In this document: piece after piece, positions 1 to 7,253 of the stretch
Layout: every line of letters begins with the position of its first letter
Numbering within the stretch: position 1 is the first letter of the stretch
Assembly (NCBI RefSeq): GCF_030371585.1
Contig: NZ_JAUDCE010000039.1
DNA length: 17,327 bases
From: Megamonas hypermegale_A
GTDB lineage: Bacteria; Bacillota; Negativicutes; Selenomonadales; Selenomonadaceae
Reading direction: 5' to 3' (one strand)
The notes under the pieces: model-generated
The model's input: the letters and a program-made list of their open reading frames with translations, nothing else
What the model was told of the DNA's origin: nothing
Database searches by the model: none
Position numbers and translations under genes: made by a program

Positions 1-3
1 AAT

Positions 4-288
4 ATGTTAAAATTAATTGCAGGAAGATTTAAACGGATTGTAAGCGTTCTGGCACTGGCATGTTTTCTGTGCAGCCCGCTCGGCTATGTAGCGACTGCTC
101 CAACGGCAAGTGCAGCTTCTTACGGCTACGACTCCAGACACGACGACTATAGAGACAGGGACTATCGGCACGATAGAGATAAAAGACACGACAAAGATGA
201 CGATGATGAAGATTATACTAAGGGCAATATCGTGACGGCTGTACTCGTCGGCGGCGTAATCGGCGCTATCATTGCCAAAAACACCTGA
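4..288 (+). CDS. Small exported Asp/His/Arg-rich protein with glycine-zipper tail (paralogue 1 of 3)
   Basis: I do not recognise a named family. The 94-residue product has a basic N-terminus, a hydrophobic stretch (about residues 12-30) and an Ala-Ser-Ala site near residue 37, so it is probably exported by Sec and cleaved by signal peptidase I. The short mature part (about 40-72) is almost entirely Asp, Arg, His, Tyr and Lys. It ends with a hydrophobic 20-residue tail (TAVLVGGVIGAIIAKNT) containing a GxxxGxxxA glycine-zipper pattern. The same tail ends the next two genes, so the three are tandem paralogues; this one lacks their proline-rich blocks. The start sits at the window edge, so its ribosome-binding site cannot be seen and a longer N-terminus is not excluded, although the predicted signal peptide looks complete. 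A metal-binding or envelope-surface role would be inference only. Confidence 0.75.
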   Translation: MLKLIAGRFKRIVSVLALACFLCSPLGYVATAPTASAASYGYDSRHDDYRDRDYRHDRDKRHDKDDDDEDYTKGNIVTAVLVGGVIGAIIAKNT

Positions 289-303
289 TAAATTACAAAA
301 CAA

Positions 304-370
304 ATTGTATCAATTATTTTTATCACAGCAGTATAATATTTTATATTCAATGTAAGTATTATGCTGCTCA
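304..370. repeat. Palindromic intergenic element, copy E
   Basis: AGCAGTATAATA (327-338) and TATTATGCTGCT (357-368) form an imperfect inverted repeat with one mismatch. The left half, from ATTGT at about 304 through GCAGTATAATATTTTATATT, closely matches both arms of the large palindrome upstream of aroA. It lies between paralogues 1 and 2, about 37 bp before the start of paralogue 2. It may fold as an RNA hairpin or be a decayed member of a dispersed repeat family. Confidence 0.6.
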
Positions 371-406
371 TACATATTTATATAACAATCAGAGGGAGGT
401 TTTAAT

Positions 407-916
407 ATGTTATTTACGAAAAAAACAAAAAAAGCTATCGGCATTGCCGCGCTGACCTGTTTCCTTTCCCTGCCTGTAAGCTACACTTTGGATGTAAGCA
501 CAGCTTCAGCCGCCGCTTTCGATAAGCAGAACAAAATCGAACAGCGCCATGACAGAAACGATAGATGGGATAAAGACGATACGGACAAAAAACCGCCAAT
601 TCGTCACAATAAAGACGATAAAAGAGATAAAAAAGATATTAAAGATAAAGACAAAATAGCGCCGCCTCCGCCGCGCGGTGACAATAATCGCAACGACAAA
701 AATGATAAAAATCCGCCACCGCCAAAACCGAACGGAGACCACCGCTACGATAAAAATGATAAAGACAGCAAAAATCCGCCGCCTCCTCCGCCGCGTCATG
801 ACCGCGATGATGACCGCTGGGACAAAGATGACGGCAAAGACTACGATAAAGGCGATATCGCCACAGCTGTTGTAGTCGGCGGCGTTGTCGGCGCCATCAT
901 CGCCAACAATACGTAA
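407..916 (+). CDS. Exported Asp/Lys/Pro-rich repeat protein with glycine-zipper tail (paralogue 2 of 3)
   Basis: Family not recognised. The 169-residue product starts MLFTKKTKKAIGI, followed by a hydrophobic segment and an Ala-Ser-Ala-Ala cleavage region at about residues 33-37, a typical Sec signal peptide. The mature body is low-complexity: Asp/Lys/Arg/His runs such as RHDRNDRWDKDD alternate with polyproline blocks (PPPPPRG, NPPPPKP, NPPPPPPRHDRDDDRW). It probably adopts an extended, disordered or polyproline-II form. The C-terminal tail (TAVVVGGVVGAIIANNT) matches paralogues 1 and 3 and has GxxxGxxxA spacing, so it may insert in or pack against a membrane. A strong GGAGG (395-399) lies 7 nt before ATG and supports the start. 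It is in tandem with 954-1448 (40 bp gap). The alternating His/Asp chemistry could bind metal; this is unproven. Confidence 0.85.
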   Translation: MLFTKKTKKAIGIAALTCFLSLPVSYTLDVSTASAAAFDKQNKIEQRHDRNDRWDKDDTDKKPPIRHNKDDKRDKKDIKDKDKIAPPPPRGDNNRNDKNDKNPPPPKPNGDHRYDKNDKDSKNPPPPPPRHDRDDDRWDKDDGKDYDKGDIATAVVVGGVVGAIIANNT

Positions 917-956
917 AGCATAACATTTTTATAATATTCATAAAGGAGGGTTTATG

Positions 957-1448
957 ATGTTATTTACTAAAAAAGCCAAAAAGACTATCGGTATCTTTGC
1001 TCTTACCTGTTTTCTGGCAACACCTGTCAGCTACACCGTGAGCGTAAGCTCAGCAGCTGCCGCGGCGCTGGACAATCAGACTCAGTTTGAACAGCGCCAC
1101 AATCCGCCTGGTCCGCGAGGCGACAGGGACAAAAAGGACGTCAAACGTCCGGCTCCGCCGAGAAATGACCGAAAAGACAAAGACCGCCCTGCTCCGCCAC
1201 GTCATGACCGCGATAACGACCGCTGGAACAAGGATAAGAAAAATCCGCCACCACCTCCGCCGCGCCATGACCGCGACAACGACCGCTGGGACAGAGACCG
1301 CGATAAAAATCCGCCGCCTCCGCCACCGCGTCATGACCGCGACGACCGCTGGGACAGAGATGACGACAAAGATTTTGACAGAGGCGACATCACCACTGCC
1401 GTACTCGTCGGCGGTGTAATCGGTGCCATTATTGCCAAAAACACCTAA
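957..1448 (+). CDS. Exported Asp/Arg/Pro-rich repeat protein with glycine-zipper tail (paralogue 3 of 3)
   Basis: Family not recognised; clearly a duplicate of the preceding gene. Two in-frame ATGs occur at 954 and 957. GGAGG (945-949) is 7 nt from the second, the same spacing as in paralogue 2, and the protein then begins MLFTKKAKKTIGI like its neighbour, so 957 is preferred (163 residues). A signal peptide runs to an Ala-rich region near residue 36. The body is built from repeated units of the form RHDRDNDRWDRD followed by NPPPPPP, each about 21 residues. The same glycine-zipper tail (TAVLVGGVIGAIIAKNT) closes the protein. Export to the outer face of the inner membrane or to the outer membrane is inferred. 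The gene is followed by a strong terminator at 1528-1578. Confidence 0.85.
   Translation: MLFTKKAKKTIGIFALTCFLATPVSYTVSVSSAAAAALDNQTQFEQRHNPPGPRGDRDKKDVKRPAPPRNDRKDKDRPAPPRHDRDNDRWNKDKKNPPPPPPRHDRDNDRWDRDRDKNPPPPPPRHDRDDRWDRDDDKDFDRGDITTAVLVGGVIGAIIAKNT
1199..1366 (+). repeat. Tandem coding repeat of about 63-66 bp (RHDRD..DRW / PPPPPP unit)
   Basis: Three successive units start near 1199, 1262 and 1328, each beginning CGYCATGACCGCGA and leading into CGACCGCTGG. The first two continue through AAAAATCCGCC into a proline-codon block. They encode the RHDRD(N)DRW-NPPPPPP modules of paralogue 3, and a related unit occurs once in paralogue 2 near 795-830. High identity between units suggests recent expansion or slippage. 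Confidence 0.75.
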
Positions 1449-1454
1449 ATATCA

Positions 1455-1499
1455 TTCATTTTTCTTTTGGGGTCAAAAGAAAAACGAAACAAAAAGAAA
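1455..1499 (+). repeat. Left arm of a 45-nt inverted repeat, itself a hairpin
   Basis: This stretch matches the reverse complement of 2021-2065 at 41 of 45 positions. Within it TTTTTCTTTTG (1459-1469) and CAAAAGAAAAA (1474-1484) form a perfect 11-bp stem with a GGGT loop, just after the stop of paralogue 3. It may act as an additional terminator or be one end of a repeat unit. Confidence 0.7.
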
Positions 1500-1527
1500 C
1501 TTTTAACGCTACGTTAGTGAGCCTTAT

Positions 1528-1578
1528 AAAAAAAGCTATCGCATGAATAAGAATTTATTCCATGTGATAGCTTTTTTT
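1528..1578 (+). terminator. Long bidirectional rho-independent terminator
   Basis: AAAAAGCTATCGCATG is answered by CATGTGATAGCTTTTTTT around an AT-rich inner stem closing on a GAAT loop. The stem is more than 20 bp with one wobble and one bulge, flanked by an A-run and a T-run, so it can work on either strand. It probably ends the paralogue operon. Confidence 0.8.
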
Positions 1579-1599
1579 ATTTCCATAATATAACCTGCG

Positions 1600-2020
1600 G
1601 GGAAAGTGCCAGTTTGGCACAATATACGTTAACGATAAATATTTATTAATTTATTTCTATATTGTGCCAGGCAATTTTTCTTTGCTGGCACAAAGAAAAA
1701 TTGCCGAAAAATCACCTTACGGCATAAGATATCTCTAAGCGCTAAAGCACCAAGAGCTATCTTAAAAGTGCCTTAGTTCGTGCACTGCTAAGAGATTTTT
1801 ACTTTAAGAAAATAGCTAAAGCTACCGTGAAAATGCTCTAATGTGGATGAAAGTTTTAGCATGGCTAGCAATTTACAACGTTTTCAGCTCAATTTTAAAT
1901 TTCTGCTGAGAATAGAAGGCACGAGCCAAATTCCAAACGTTTTGAGCCGTTGTATCGTTTGCTTTTAGAGAAGAGCTGCGAAGGCTCGCCCAGTGCAGCG
2001 ATAGCGAAACGTTTAGTATT
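1600..2020. other. Gene-free, hairpin-rich region
   Basis: With its flanks this belongs to a 620-bp stretch (1449-2071) with no credible coding sequence on either strand. It holds the TGGCACAATAT/ATATTGTGCCA inverted repeat (1615-1625, 1659-1669), the 15-bp perfect stem at 1670-1705, and a longer imperfect stem pairing ATCTCTAAGC near 1731 with GCTAAGAGAT near 1789. The section 1800-2010 contains no motif I recognise. A small RNA or a decayed repeat element are both possible. No named RNA family could be assigned. Confidence 0.4.
1662..1705. repeat. Palindromic element with TTGTGCCAG ends plus 15-bp hairpin
   Basis: TTGTGCCAG (1662-1670) and CTGGCACAA (1685-1693) are inverted around 14 nt. 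Overlapping them, GGCAATTTTTCTTTG (1670-1684) and CAAAGAAAAATTGCC (1691-1705) form a perfect 15-bp stem with a 6-nt loop. The TTGTGCYAG inverted ends are the same as those of the element upstream of the TonB receptor, suggesting one family. Confidence 0.6.
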
Positions 2021-2066
2021 TTTCTTTTTGGTTCGTTTTTCTTTTGATAGCAAAAGAAAAATGAAC
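2021..2066 (-). repeat. Right arm of the 45-nt inverted repeat; hairpin just past the receptor stop
   Basis: GTTCGTTTTTCTTTTG (2031-2046) and CAAAAGAAAAATGAAC (2051-2066) form a 16-bp stem with one G-T pair and an ATAG loop, starting 5 bp past the TonB-receptor stop on the minus strand. 2021-2065 is the reverse complement of 1455-1499 with four differences. It could work as a terminator for the receptor, although the T-run is interrupted. Confidence 0.65.
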
Positions 2067-2071
2067 GTAAC

Positions 2072-4009
2072 TTAAAATTTATATTCCATTCCCATTAGCA
2101 CTGTTCTGCCGTATGCCGGAACGTCGCCTGGCTCAATTAAAGAACCGAGTTTTTCGTATGACTCGTTGGTTATATTGTACAGTTTTAAATACGTTGACCA
2201 GTCGTCGCTGATTTTATAATTGAGGTTGGCATCCCATACGTAGTAACTGCCGCTGTAATAGTTGCCGCTTCTGCCCGTTCCTGCTGTCAGCATTAAGTTG
2301 TTCGTCCATCTGTCATCATGGTACGTAAGGACGGCTTTATAGCTGTTCGGCGCAACGGCGTTCACATCAACCTGATTGCCCAGCCCGTCACCTTTGTCAG
2401 TGTGCGTATCGGTATAGGCGTATGACAGCGACGCTTTGTATTTATCGCTGAATTCGTGGTCGATTGCCAGCTGGAAGCCGCGTTTTTTCTGATTTTCAAA
2501 GTTATCCGCACGGTAAACCTTGCCGTCATAATACCAGCCGATAGGGTCGTCAATGTCGGCGATAAACGCATTGAAATTCAAATTCGTCTTGTCGGACAGC
2601 TTATAACGGACACCGAGACTGCCTTTTCGGCCCGTTTCCGGACGCAAGTCGCGGTTGCCCTGCACGTATTGATTGTCGTAGTAGAGTTCATCCAAAGACG
2701 GCACGGCGTAAATCTGCTGGAGCGAGCCGTAGAACGTCGTTTTGTCGTCGGCCGTATAATCAAATGCACCGTTTGCCACGTACTTGCCACCGAACTTGCT
2801 GTTATCGTTGTACAGTGATGTTCCCGTCAGCGTCAGTTTGTCGAAGCGGCGTACACTTTGCAGATAAACGGACGTGTTGGAGATATCTTCATTATAGTTG
2901 CCGCTTAAATTATACGGATTACTTATATCCGTACTGATATTATCTACGGAAGTCTTGCGGTACATAAGACCTGCCGTTACCGTATGGTCCTTGCTGATAC
3001 GCCAGCCATCGTGCCAGTCGAAGCCGTCCACCGTATTTTCCCAACGGCTGTAGGATTTTTCGTCCTCATGGTCGTCAAACCAACCCGGAATGTATGTATC
3101 ACCCTGTGTATAGTTATGATAATACGTGATATAGCCAGGTGCTACCGTATCTTCCTTGTAATTGTAGGTCAGTGCAAAATGGTTAATCAGCTTTTCATAA
3201 TTGTAATCCTGCGGATATTTACGTGAAAACCATGTCCCCGTATCGTTGCTCAAATGACCGTAATCGAACGTGAGCGATGTATTGTCCGTAAGCTGTTTGT
3301 CGATACGATAGACCATTTCACGGCGGTTGTTGTCGGAGTTCGGCATTTCATGCGTATCGCCGTCCGTACCTTTATACTTGTGATAATCGACATTGTCGAA
3401 GCCGCCGGCCGCCATCCAGCTCCAGTCATCAAGACTGCCGCCCGTTACAGCTTTCACCTTCCATGCACCGTGTCCGCCTGCCGCCACATCGACGGTCGTT
3501 TCGCGCTTATCGCCCTTTTTCGTGACGATATTGATGATACCGCCCGGTGTATCGTAGTTTATCGCATATGAGCCTGCCGTGCCGTGAATTATTTCAATCT
3601 GTTCCACATTCATTATGGAAGGCAGTAAATCCAAATCGTAGGAAGCGCGTCCGCTCATGATGCCTTTGTCCATATTAACGCGCCTGCCGTCGACAAGTAC
3701 TGCCACTCTGTCGTCGCCGTCAATGCGCACGACGAGATGGGACGTATTGAGTGAGCCGGGATTTACGAACACACCGCTGGCGTAAGACAACGCTTCCGCC
3801 AGATTTTTGTAGTGGTTGGCGTGGATTTCTTCACTCGTGATAATCGTCGTATACGCCGGTATCGGAATTAAATTCGTATTCTGCACAACGGAATGTGCAT
3901 TGATTTTTTCCGAAACGACATTATCTTCATCAACAGCCTGTGCACCGGCAAGGTTCGGCAGAGCCATACCCGCCAGACATGCGGTCAAAATCAGTTTTTT
4001 CCTGTTCAA
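2072..4009 (-). CDS. TonB-dependent outer-membrane receptor
   Basis: This is a 22-stranded beta-barrel-type receptor that imports a scarce ligand (siderophore, haem, cobalamin or similar) using TonB energy. The 645-residue product has a signal peptide (MNRKKLILTACLAGMALPNL, Ala-rich cleavage near residue 25). A plug domain follows at about residues 45-165 (TSEEIHANHYKNLAEAL, RIDGDDRVAVLVDGRRV, VEQIEIIHGTAGSYAINYDT, GGIINIVTKKG). The rest is a Tyr/Asp/Asn-rich barrel with a DLRPET motif, ending in Tyr-Lys-Phe as expected of a BAM-recognised C-terminal strand. A TTG start at 4009 is chosen because AAGGAG lies 8 nt upstream and the signal peptide begins there. Length suits BtuB/CirA-like receptors, but the ligand cannot be read from sequence. 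No tonB, exbB, exbD or ABC transporter is nearby. A 65-bp inverted repeat precedes the gene. Confidence 0.93.
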   Translation of the reverse strand: MNRKKLILTACLAGMALPNLAGAQAVDEDNVVSEKINAHSVVQNTNLIPIPAYTTIITSEEIHANHYKNLAEALSYASGVFVNPGSLNTSHLVVRIDGDDRVAVLVDGRRVNMDKGIMSGRASYDLDLLPSIMNVEQIEIIHGTAGSYAINYDTPGGIINIVTKKGDKRETTVDVAAGGHGAWKVKAVTGGSLDDWSWMAAGGFDNVDYHKYKGTDGDTHEMPNSDNNRREMVYRIDKQLTDNTSLTFDYGHLSNDTGTWFSRKYPQDYNYEKLINHFALTYNYKEDTVAPGYITYYHNYTQGDTYIPGWFDDHEDEKSYSRWENTVDGFDWHDGWRISKDHTVTAGLMYRKTSVDNISTDISNPYNLSGNYNEDISNTSVYLQSVRRFDKLTLTGTSLYNDNSKFGGKYVANGAFDYTADDKTTFYGSLQQIYAVPSLDELYYDNQYVQGNRDLRPETGRKGSLGVRYKLSDKTNLNFNAFIADIDDPIGWYYDGKVYRADNFENQKKRGFQLAIDHEFSDKYKASLSYAYTDTHTDKGDGLGNQVDVNAVAPNSYKAVLTYHDDRWTNNLMLTAGTGRSGNYYSGSYYVWDANLNYKISDDWSTYLKLYNITNESYEKLGSLIEPGDVPAYGRTVLMGMEYKF

Positions 4010-4039
4010 AATAAAATCTCCTTTTAATAAAGTTTCTTC

Positions 4040-4104
4040 TATTATAATACTTGTTGTGCTAGTTACAGGCTTGATGTCTTGCTAGCACAATGAATATTAT
4101 AACA
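4040..4104. repeat. Palindromic element D upstream of the TonB receptor (possible operator)
   Basis: TTGTGCTAG (4054-4062) and CTAGCACAA (4082-4090) are perfect inverted 9-mers around 19 nt. The symmetry extends outward with TATTATAATAC (4040-4050) against an inverted near-copy at 4093-4104. On the minus strand a TATAAT at 4046-4041 could serve as a -10 box, which would place the palindrome over the promoter. It is either an operator/leader hairpin or a member of the dispersed palindromic family. Confidence 0.6.
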
Positions 4105-4127
4105 GAAAATACTGCGGCTGATAAAAT

Positions 4128-5075
4128 CTATTTTGCCGCCGGTTTATGCGAAGTTATGCCGGCAAAATAATTTTTATAGTAAATATAAATAATAAACAGC
4201 GACAGTTTTATATTTTTAATGTAAATGACAAGGCTCTGACAGATAATCTGCCTGATTGTAATCAGCACGTCTTTCAGATAATTATAACCAATTGCCACAC
4301 TTATGAGCAGCAGCCGCACGGCGAAGCGTCTTTCACTTTTCTGCATGTAGTCATACAATTTTATCAGCGACTGATTGACCAGTCGGCCGATTAAAGCACC
4401 GAGCTGCGAAGAAATGAGGCTCAGTACGGCGATAATTATCAAACTCACATTGAAACCGATTACGTACACGGCGCCGATACCGAGCAGCGGTATTACCATA
4501 AAAAACAGAATTTTTACGAACAGCAGGCTGAAAACCATCATTAATATATTTCTCACGATACGCTTCAGGATAATCGTATGTGCCCTGATAAACAACCGCA
4601 GTTTGCGCCAGGAATTTCGCGGCGGCCACAGGCTCTTTACGAATACGCGCAAATCCTTAAACCGTTCCCGCAAGTAATCGAGCAGTTTCAGCATGAACTG
4701 GCGCAAATCCATCGGTATGTCGCGCACGATATTGATTAAATTATACGGATTGACATTCGTCAGAAACGTATTCATCATACGCAGCACGTCGCTGACCGAC
4801 GGCAACATGTGATTAAAATTAAACGCCATCTTGCGCACGGAGGAAACTATCTCCTTAAACGAATTAAGTGATAAATTTAAATTAAACATATTTTGCAACA
4901 AATGATTGAGCGGCAGCGGTATAACCGTCAAGAACAGACAGATGATAATCCCCAGTGACCGGAAAAACAGTATGGTAAACAGATAGCGCAGAAAAACAAG
5001 CGGACGCCGCCGGAATGCCCGCCAGCGGATGCGCAGATAAAACTTTACTCTCTCTCGGAATGTTTTCTTTCTCAT
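4128..5075 (-). CDS. Hypothetical basic integral membrane protein
   Basis: I do not recognise this family. The 315-residue protein begins with a strongly basic segment (MRKKTFRERVKFYLRIRWRA), then a hydrophobic stretch at about residues 28-53. An amphipathic, basic middle follows (about 60-175, including LRERFKDLRVFVKSLWPPRN). The C-terminal half is mostly hydrophobic, with two long segments near 178-225 and further ones near 255-275 and 290-305. Four to five membrane passes are likely, with no catalytic motif visible. The ATG at 5075 has only a weak AGGAT upstream. It lies 118 bp upstream of the TonB receptor on the same strand, with palindrome D between them, so a shared role is possible but not shown. 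It is separated from bioA by a terminator. Confidence 0.7.
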   Translation of the reverse strand: MRKKTFRERVKFYLRIRWRAFRRRPLVFLRYLFTILFFRSLGIIICLFLTVIPLPLNHLLQNMFNLNLSLNSFKEIVSSVRKMAFNFNHMLPSVSDVLRMMNTFLTNVNPYNLINIVRDIPMDLRQFMLKLLDYLRERFKDLRVFVKSLWPPRNSWRKLRLFIRAHTIILKRIVRNILMMVFSLLFVKILFFMVIPLLGIGAVYVIGFNVSLIIIAVLSLISSQLGALIGRLVNQSLIKLYDYMQKSERRFAVRLLLISVAIGYNYLKDVLITIRQIICQSLVIYIKNIKLSLFIIYIYYKNYFAGITSHKPAAK

Positions 5076-5140
5076 AGTTATATCCTATCTATTAATAGCA
5101 AACAATATACATCCACTATTTATTATGCCGTATAGACGCA

Positions 5141-5181
5141 AAAAAGACAATATTTATTTGCCTAATAAACATTGTCTTTTT
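5141..5181 (-). terminator. Rho-independent terminator of the biotin operon
   Basis: AAAAAGACAAT (5141-5151) and ATTGTCTTTTT (5171-5181) pair, extended by TTTATT/AATAAA with one mismatch and a TGCCT loop, 20 bp past the bioA stop. Read on the minus strand the stem ends in six Ts, which fits termination of bioYDA. Confidence 0.85.
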
Positions 5182-5200
5182 CTTTTGTTTTGACTTGAAA

Positions 5201-6550
5201 TCAGTCCAGTATTTCCTTTATCGCTTCCGTGCAGAGCTGCACAGCTTTGTCCAGCGTCTGTCTTTCAATGTTGAGCGGCGGGTTGAAGTACAGTACATCG
5301 CCGAGCGAACGGAGCAGCAGACCCTTTGTCAGTGCTTTTTTATAAATCTGATAGCCGACGCGCGCTTTTGCATCAAACGCTTCTTTCGTGTCTTTATCCT
5401 TAACGAGTTCAATCGCGTTGATTAAGCCGATATGACGGATTTCACCCGTGTATTTATAATCACCCAGCGCATTTTGCAGACTGTCATGCAGATAAACGGC
5501 CGTTTCGTTGGCTTTCGCCAGAACATTGTCTTCGCGCAGAATTTTCTGCACCGCCAGCGCCGCACTGCAGCCGAGCGGATTGCCGCTGTAAGTATGACTG
5601 TGCATGAACGCTTTTCCTTCATTATAATCGGCATAGAACGCGTCATAAATTTTCTGCGTCGTAATCGTTATCGCCATCGGCATATAGCCGCCTGTAAGTC
5701 CCTTCGATATCGTCATGATATCCGGGCTGACTCCTGCATAATCAAAAGCGAACATTTTACCCGTTCTGCCGAAGCCCGTCGCAATTTCATCGGCAATAAG
5801 GAGTACATCGTATTCATCGCACAGCTGACGCAGTTTTTTCAGATACAACGGCGGATAAATTCTCATGCCGGCACTGCCCTGCACGAGCGGTTCCACGATA
5901 ACAGCGGCCAGCTCTTTGCCATGCCGGGCAAAATCGTCTTCGGCAAACTTAAAGCATTCGCATTTGCAGCTTTCCCTATTCTGACCGAACGGACAGCGGT
6001 AACAGTCCGGCGCCTGCGTATGCACCGTTTTCATCAGCATAGGTTTATAAATCTTGGCGTATAAATCCATGCTGCCGACCGACAACGCACCGATAGTTTC
6101 GCCGTGATATCCTTCCGACAGGCACATAAACCGCTGTTTTTCCGGATGACCCGTCTGATAGTGGTACTGAAACGCCATCTTCAGCGCACATTCCACCGAA
6201 GCCGAGCCGTTATCGCTGAAATTGAATTTGCACAAACCCTTCGGCACGATTTTTATAAGTTCTCTGCACAGTTCAATCGCCGGTTTATGCGACAGGTTGG
6301 CAAAAATAACGTGTTCCAGACTGTCGAGCTGATTTTTTATCGCCGCATTGATTTTCGGATTGGCATGACCCAATAGATTACACCACCACGAACTTATGAT
6401 ATCTATATATTCTTTGCCGTCGATATCGTACAGATACGAGCCCTTGCCGTGGTCAATCACTATCGGCTTCAATTCCTCATAATCCTTCATCTGGGAGCAA
6501 GGGTGCCAGATGTATTTCAAATCTTCTTCAATCCAATTAATATTATTCAC
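5201..6550 (-). CDS. bioA: Adenosylmethionine-8-amino-7-oxononanoate aminotransferase
   Basis: BioA converts 8-amino-7-oxononanoate (KAPA) to 7,8-diaminononanoate (DAPA) in biotin synthesis, with S-adenosylmethionine as usual amino donor; it is a PLP enzyme of the class-III aminotransferase fold. Supporting segments are WHPCSQMKDYE near the N-terminus, SSWWCNLLGHANP, ADEIATGFGRTGK (conserved PLP-ring Asp) and the Schiff-base lysine in TISKGLTGGYMPMA around residues 280-285. A Cys-rich insert (CYRCPFG...CKCEC) lies in the middle; a CYRCPFG-like segment occurs in other Firmicute BioA proteins. A TTG at 6556 is in frame, but only 1 nt separates it from GGGGG (6558-6562), whereas GTG at 6550 has a 7-nt spacer, so GTG is chosen (449 residues). 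It follows bioD by 11 bp and is probably translationally coupled to it. Confidence 0.95.
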   Translation of the reverse strand: MNNINWIEEDLKYIWHPCSQMKDYEELKPIVIDHGKGSYLYDIDGKEYIDIISSWWCNLLGHANPKINAAIKNQLDSLEHVIFANLSHKPAIELCRELIKIVPKGLCKFNFSDNGSASVECALKMAFQYHYQTGHPEKQRFMCLSEGYHGETIGALSVGSMDLYAKIYKPMLMKTVHTQAPDCYRCPFGQNRESCKCECFKFAEDDFARHGKELAAVIVEPLVQGSAGMRIYPPLYLKKLRQLCDEYDVLLIADEIATGFGRTGKMFAFDYAGVSPDIMTISKGLTGGYMPMAITITTQKIYDAFYADYNEGKAFMHSHTYSGNPLGCSAALAVQKILREDNVLAKANETAVYLHDSLQNALGDYKYTGEIRHIGLINAIELVKDKDTKEAFDAKARVGYQIYKKALTKGLLLRSLGDVLYFNPPLNIERQTLDKAVQLCTEAIKEILD

Positions 6551-6561
6551 TGCCAATCCCC

Positions 6562-7239
6562 CTATTCATACAAACGGCGCAGAATTTCCACGTCGATATC
6601 GATATCCGTATCGTTCGGTGCGACTTTTGCCAGCACTTTTTTTCCTGTCATTTCCTCTATCATTTTGATATTATCATCTTGCATAACGGTTCCCGTATAA
6701 TTGTTCAAAATAATTCCCTGCAGTTTCAAACCGTGATGCTGCATATACTCATGCGTCAGCACGACAGAATTTATCGTACCGAGCCCCGCATCGGCAATGA
6801 GCAGTACCGGCAGATTGAGCCACTTTATAATATCTTCCAGAAAATACTTCGCTTTATCATCATAACGTATCGGGCAGATAATACCGCCGCTGCCTTCCAC
6901 CGTTACATAGTTGTATTTTGCCTGAACCTTCTTGTAATCGCTGATAACGACATCTTTTTCTACGGGATTGCCTTCTATTTTAGCTGCTAAATGCGGTGAT
7001 ACGGCATTTTTATACAGATACGACAGCATACTTTTTTCCTCCTGACCGATTTGCGCAATTTTGTTGACAAATCCGGCATCACTGTCTGCAATGCAGTCCG
7101 CGCCGCTCAGCGCCGCTTTATAGTAACCGGCGTTAAAACCCGCCTGACACATTTTTTTCACGATAAGCGCCGTAACGTACGTCTTGCCTACATCCGTCCC
7201 CGTTGCTGAAATAAATAAACCTTTACTCATACAAAACAT
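6562..7239 (-). CDS. bioD: Dethiobiotin synthetase
   Basis: BioD closes the ureido ring of 7,8-diaminononanoate with CO2 and ATP to give dethiobiotin, the step after BioA. The P-loop GTDVGKTY near the N-terminus, the VEGSGGIICPI segment and LLIADAGLGTINSVVLT (equivalent to the ADxGLGTINHTLLT motif of the family) identify it. An open frame extends to 7308, but its extra residues fall inside bioY and are not family-like. ATG at 7239 has GGGAG (7247-7251) at 7 nt and is preferred; ATG at 7230 (MSKGLFISATGTD) is nearly as good. About 225 residues is normal for the family. It begins 14 bp after bioY and ends in the ribosome-binding site of bioA. Confidence 0.94.
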   Translation of the reverse strand: MFCMSKGLFISATGTDVGKTYVTALIVKKMCQAGFNAGYYKAALSGADCIADSDAGFVNKIAQIGQEEKSMLSYLYKNAVSPHLAAKIEGNPVEKDVVISDYKKVQAKYNYVTVEGSGGIICPIRYDDKAKYFLEDIIKWLNLPVLLIADAGLGTINSVVLTHEYMQHHGLKLQGIILNNYTGTVMQDDNIKMIEEMTGKKVLAKVAPNDTDIDIDVEILRRLYE

Positions 7240-7253
7240 CTCTTTTCTCCCAA

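Noticed and set aside
43..66. Possible lipoprotein signal in paralogue 1 (LALAC)
   Set aside because: The -3 position is Ala, the paralogues have Thr before Cys, and a better signal peptidase I site follows.
506..1334. Minus-strand Arg/Ile/Val-rich open frames opposite the paralogues
   Set aside because: They mirror the proline/aspartate codons of the real genes and have no initiation signals.
3970..4009. Lipobox-like LTAC in the TonB receptor signal
   Set aside because: The hydrophobic core before Cys is too short and continues beyond it to an Ala-X-Ala site; barrels of this type use signal peptidase I.
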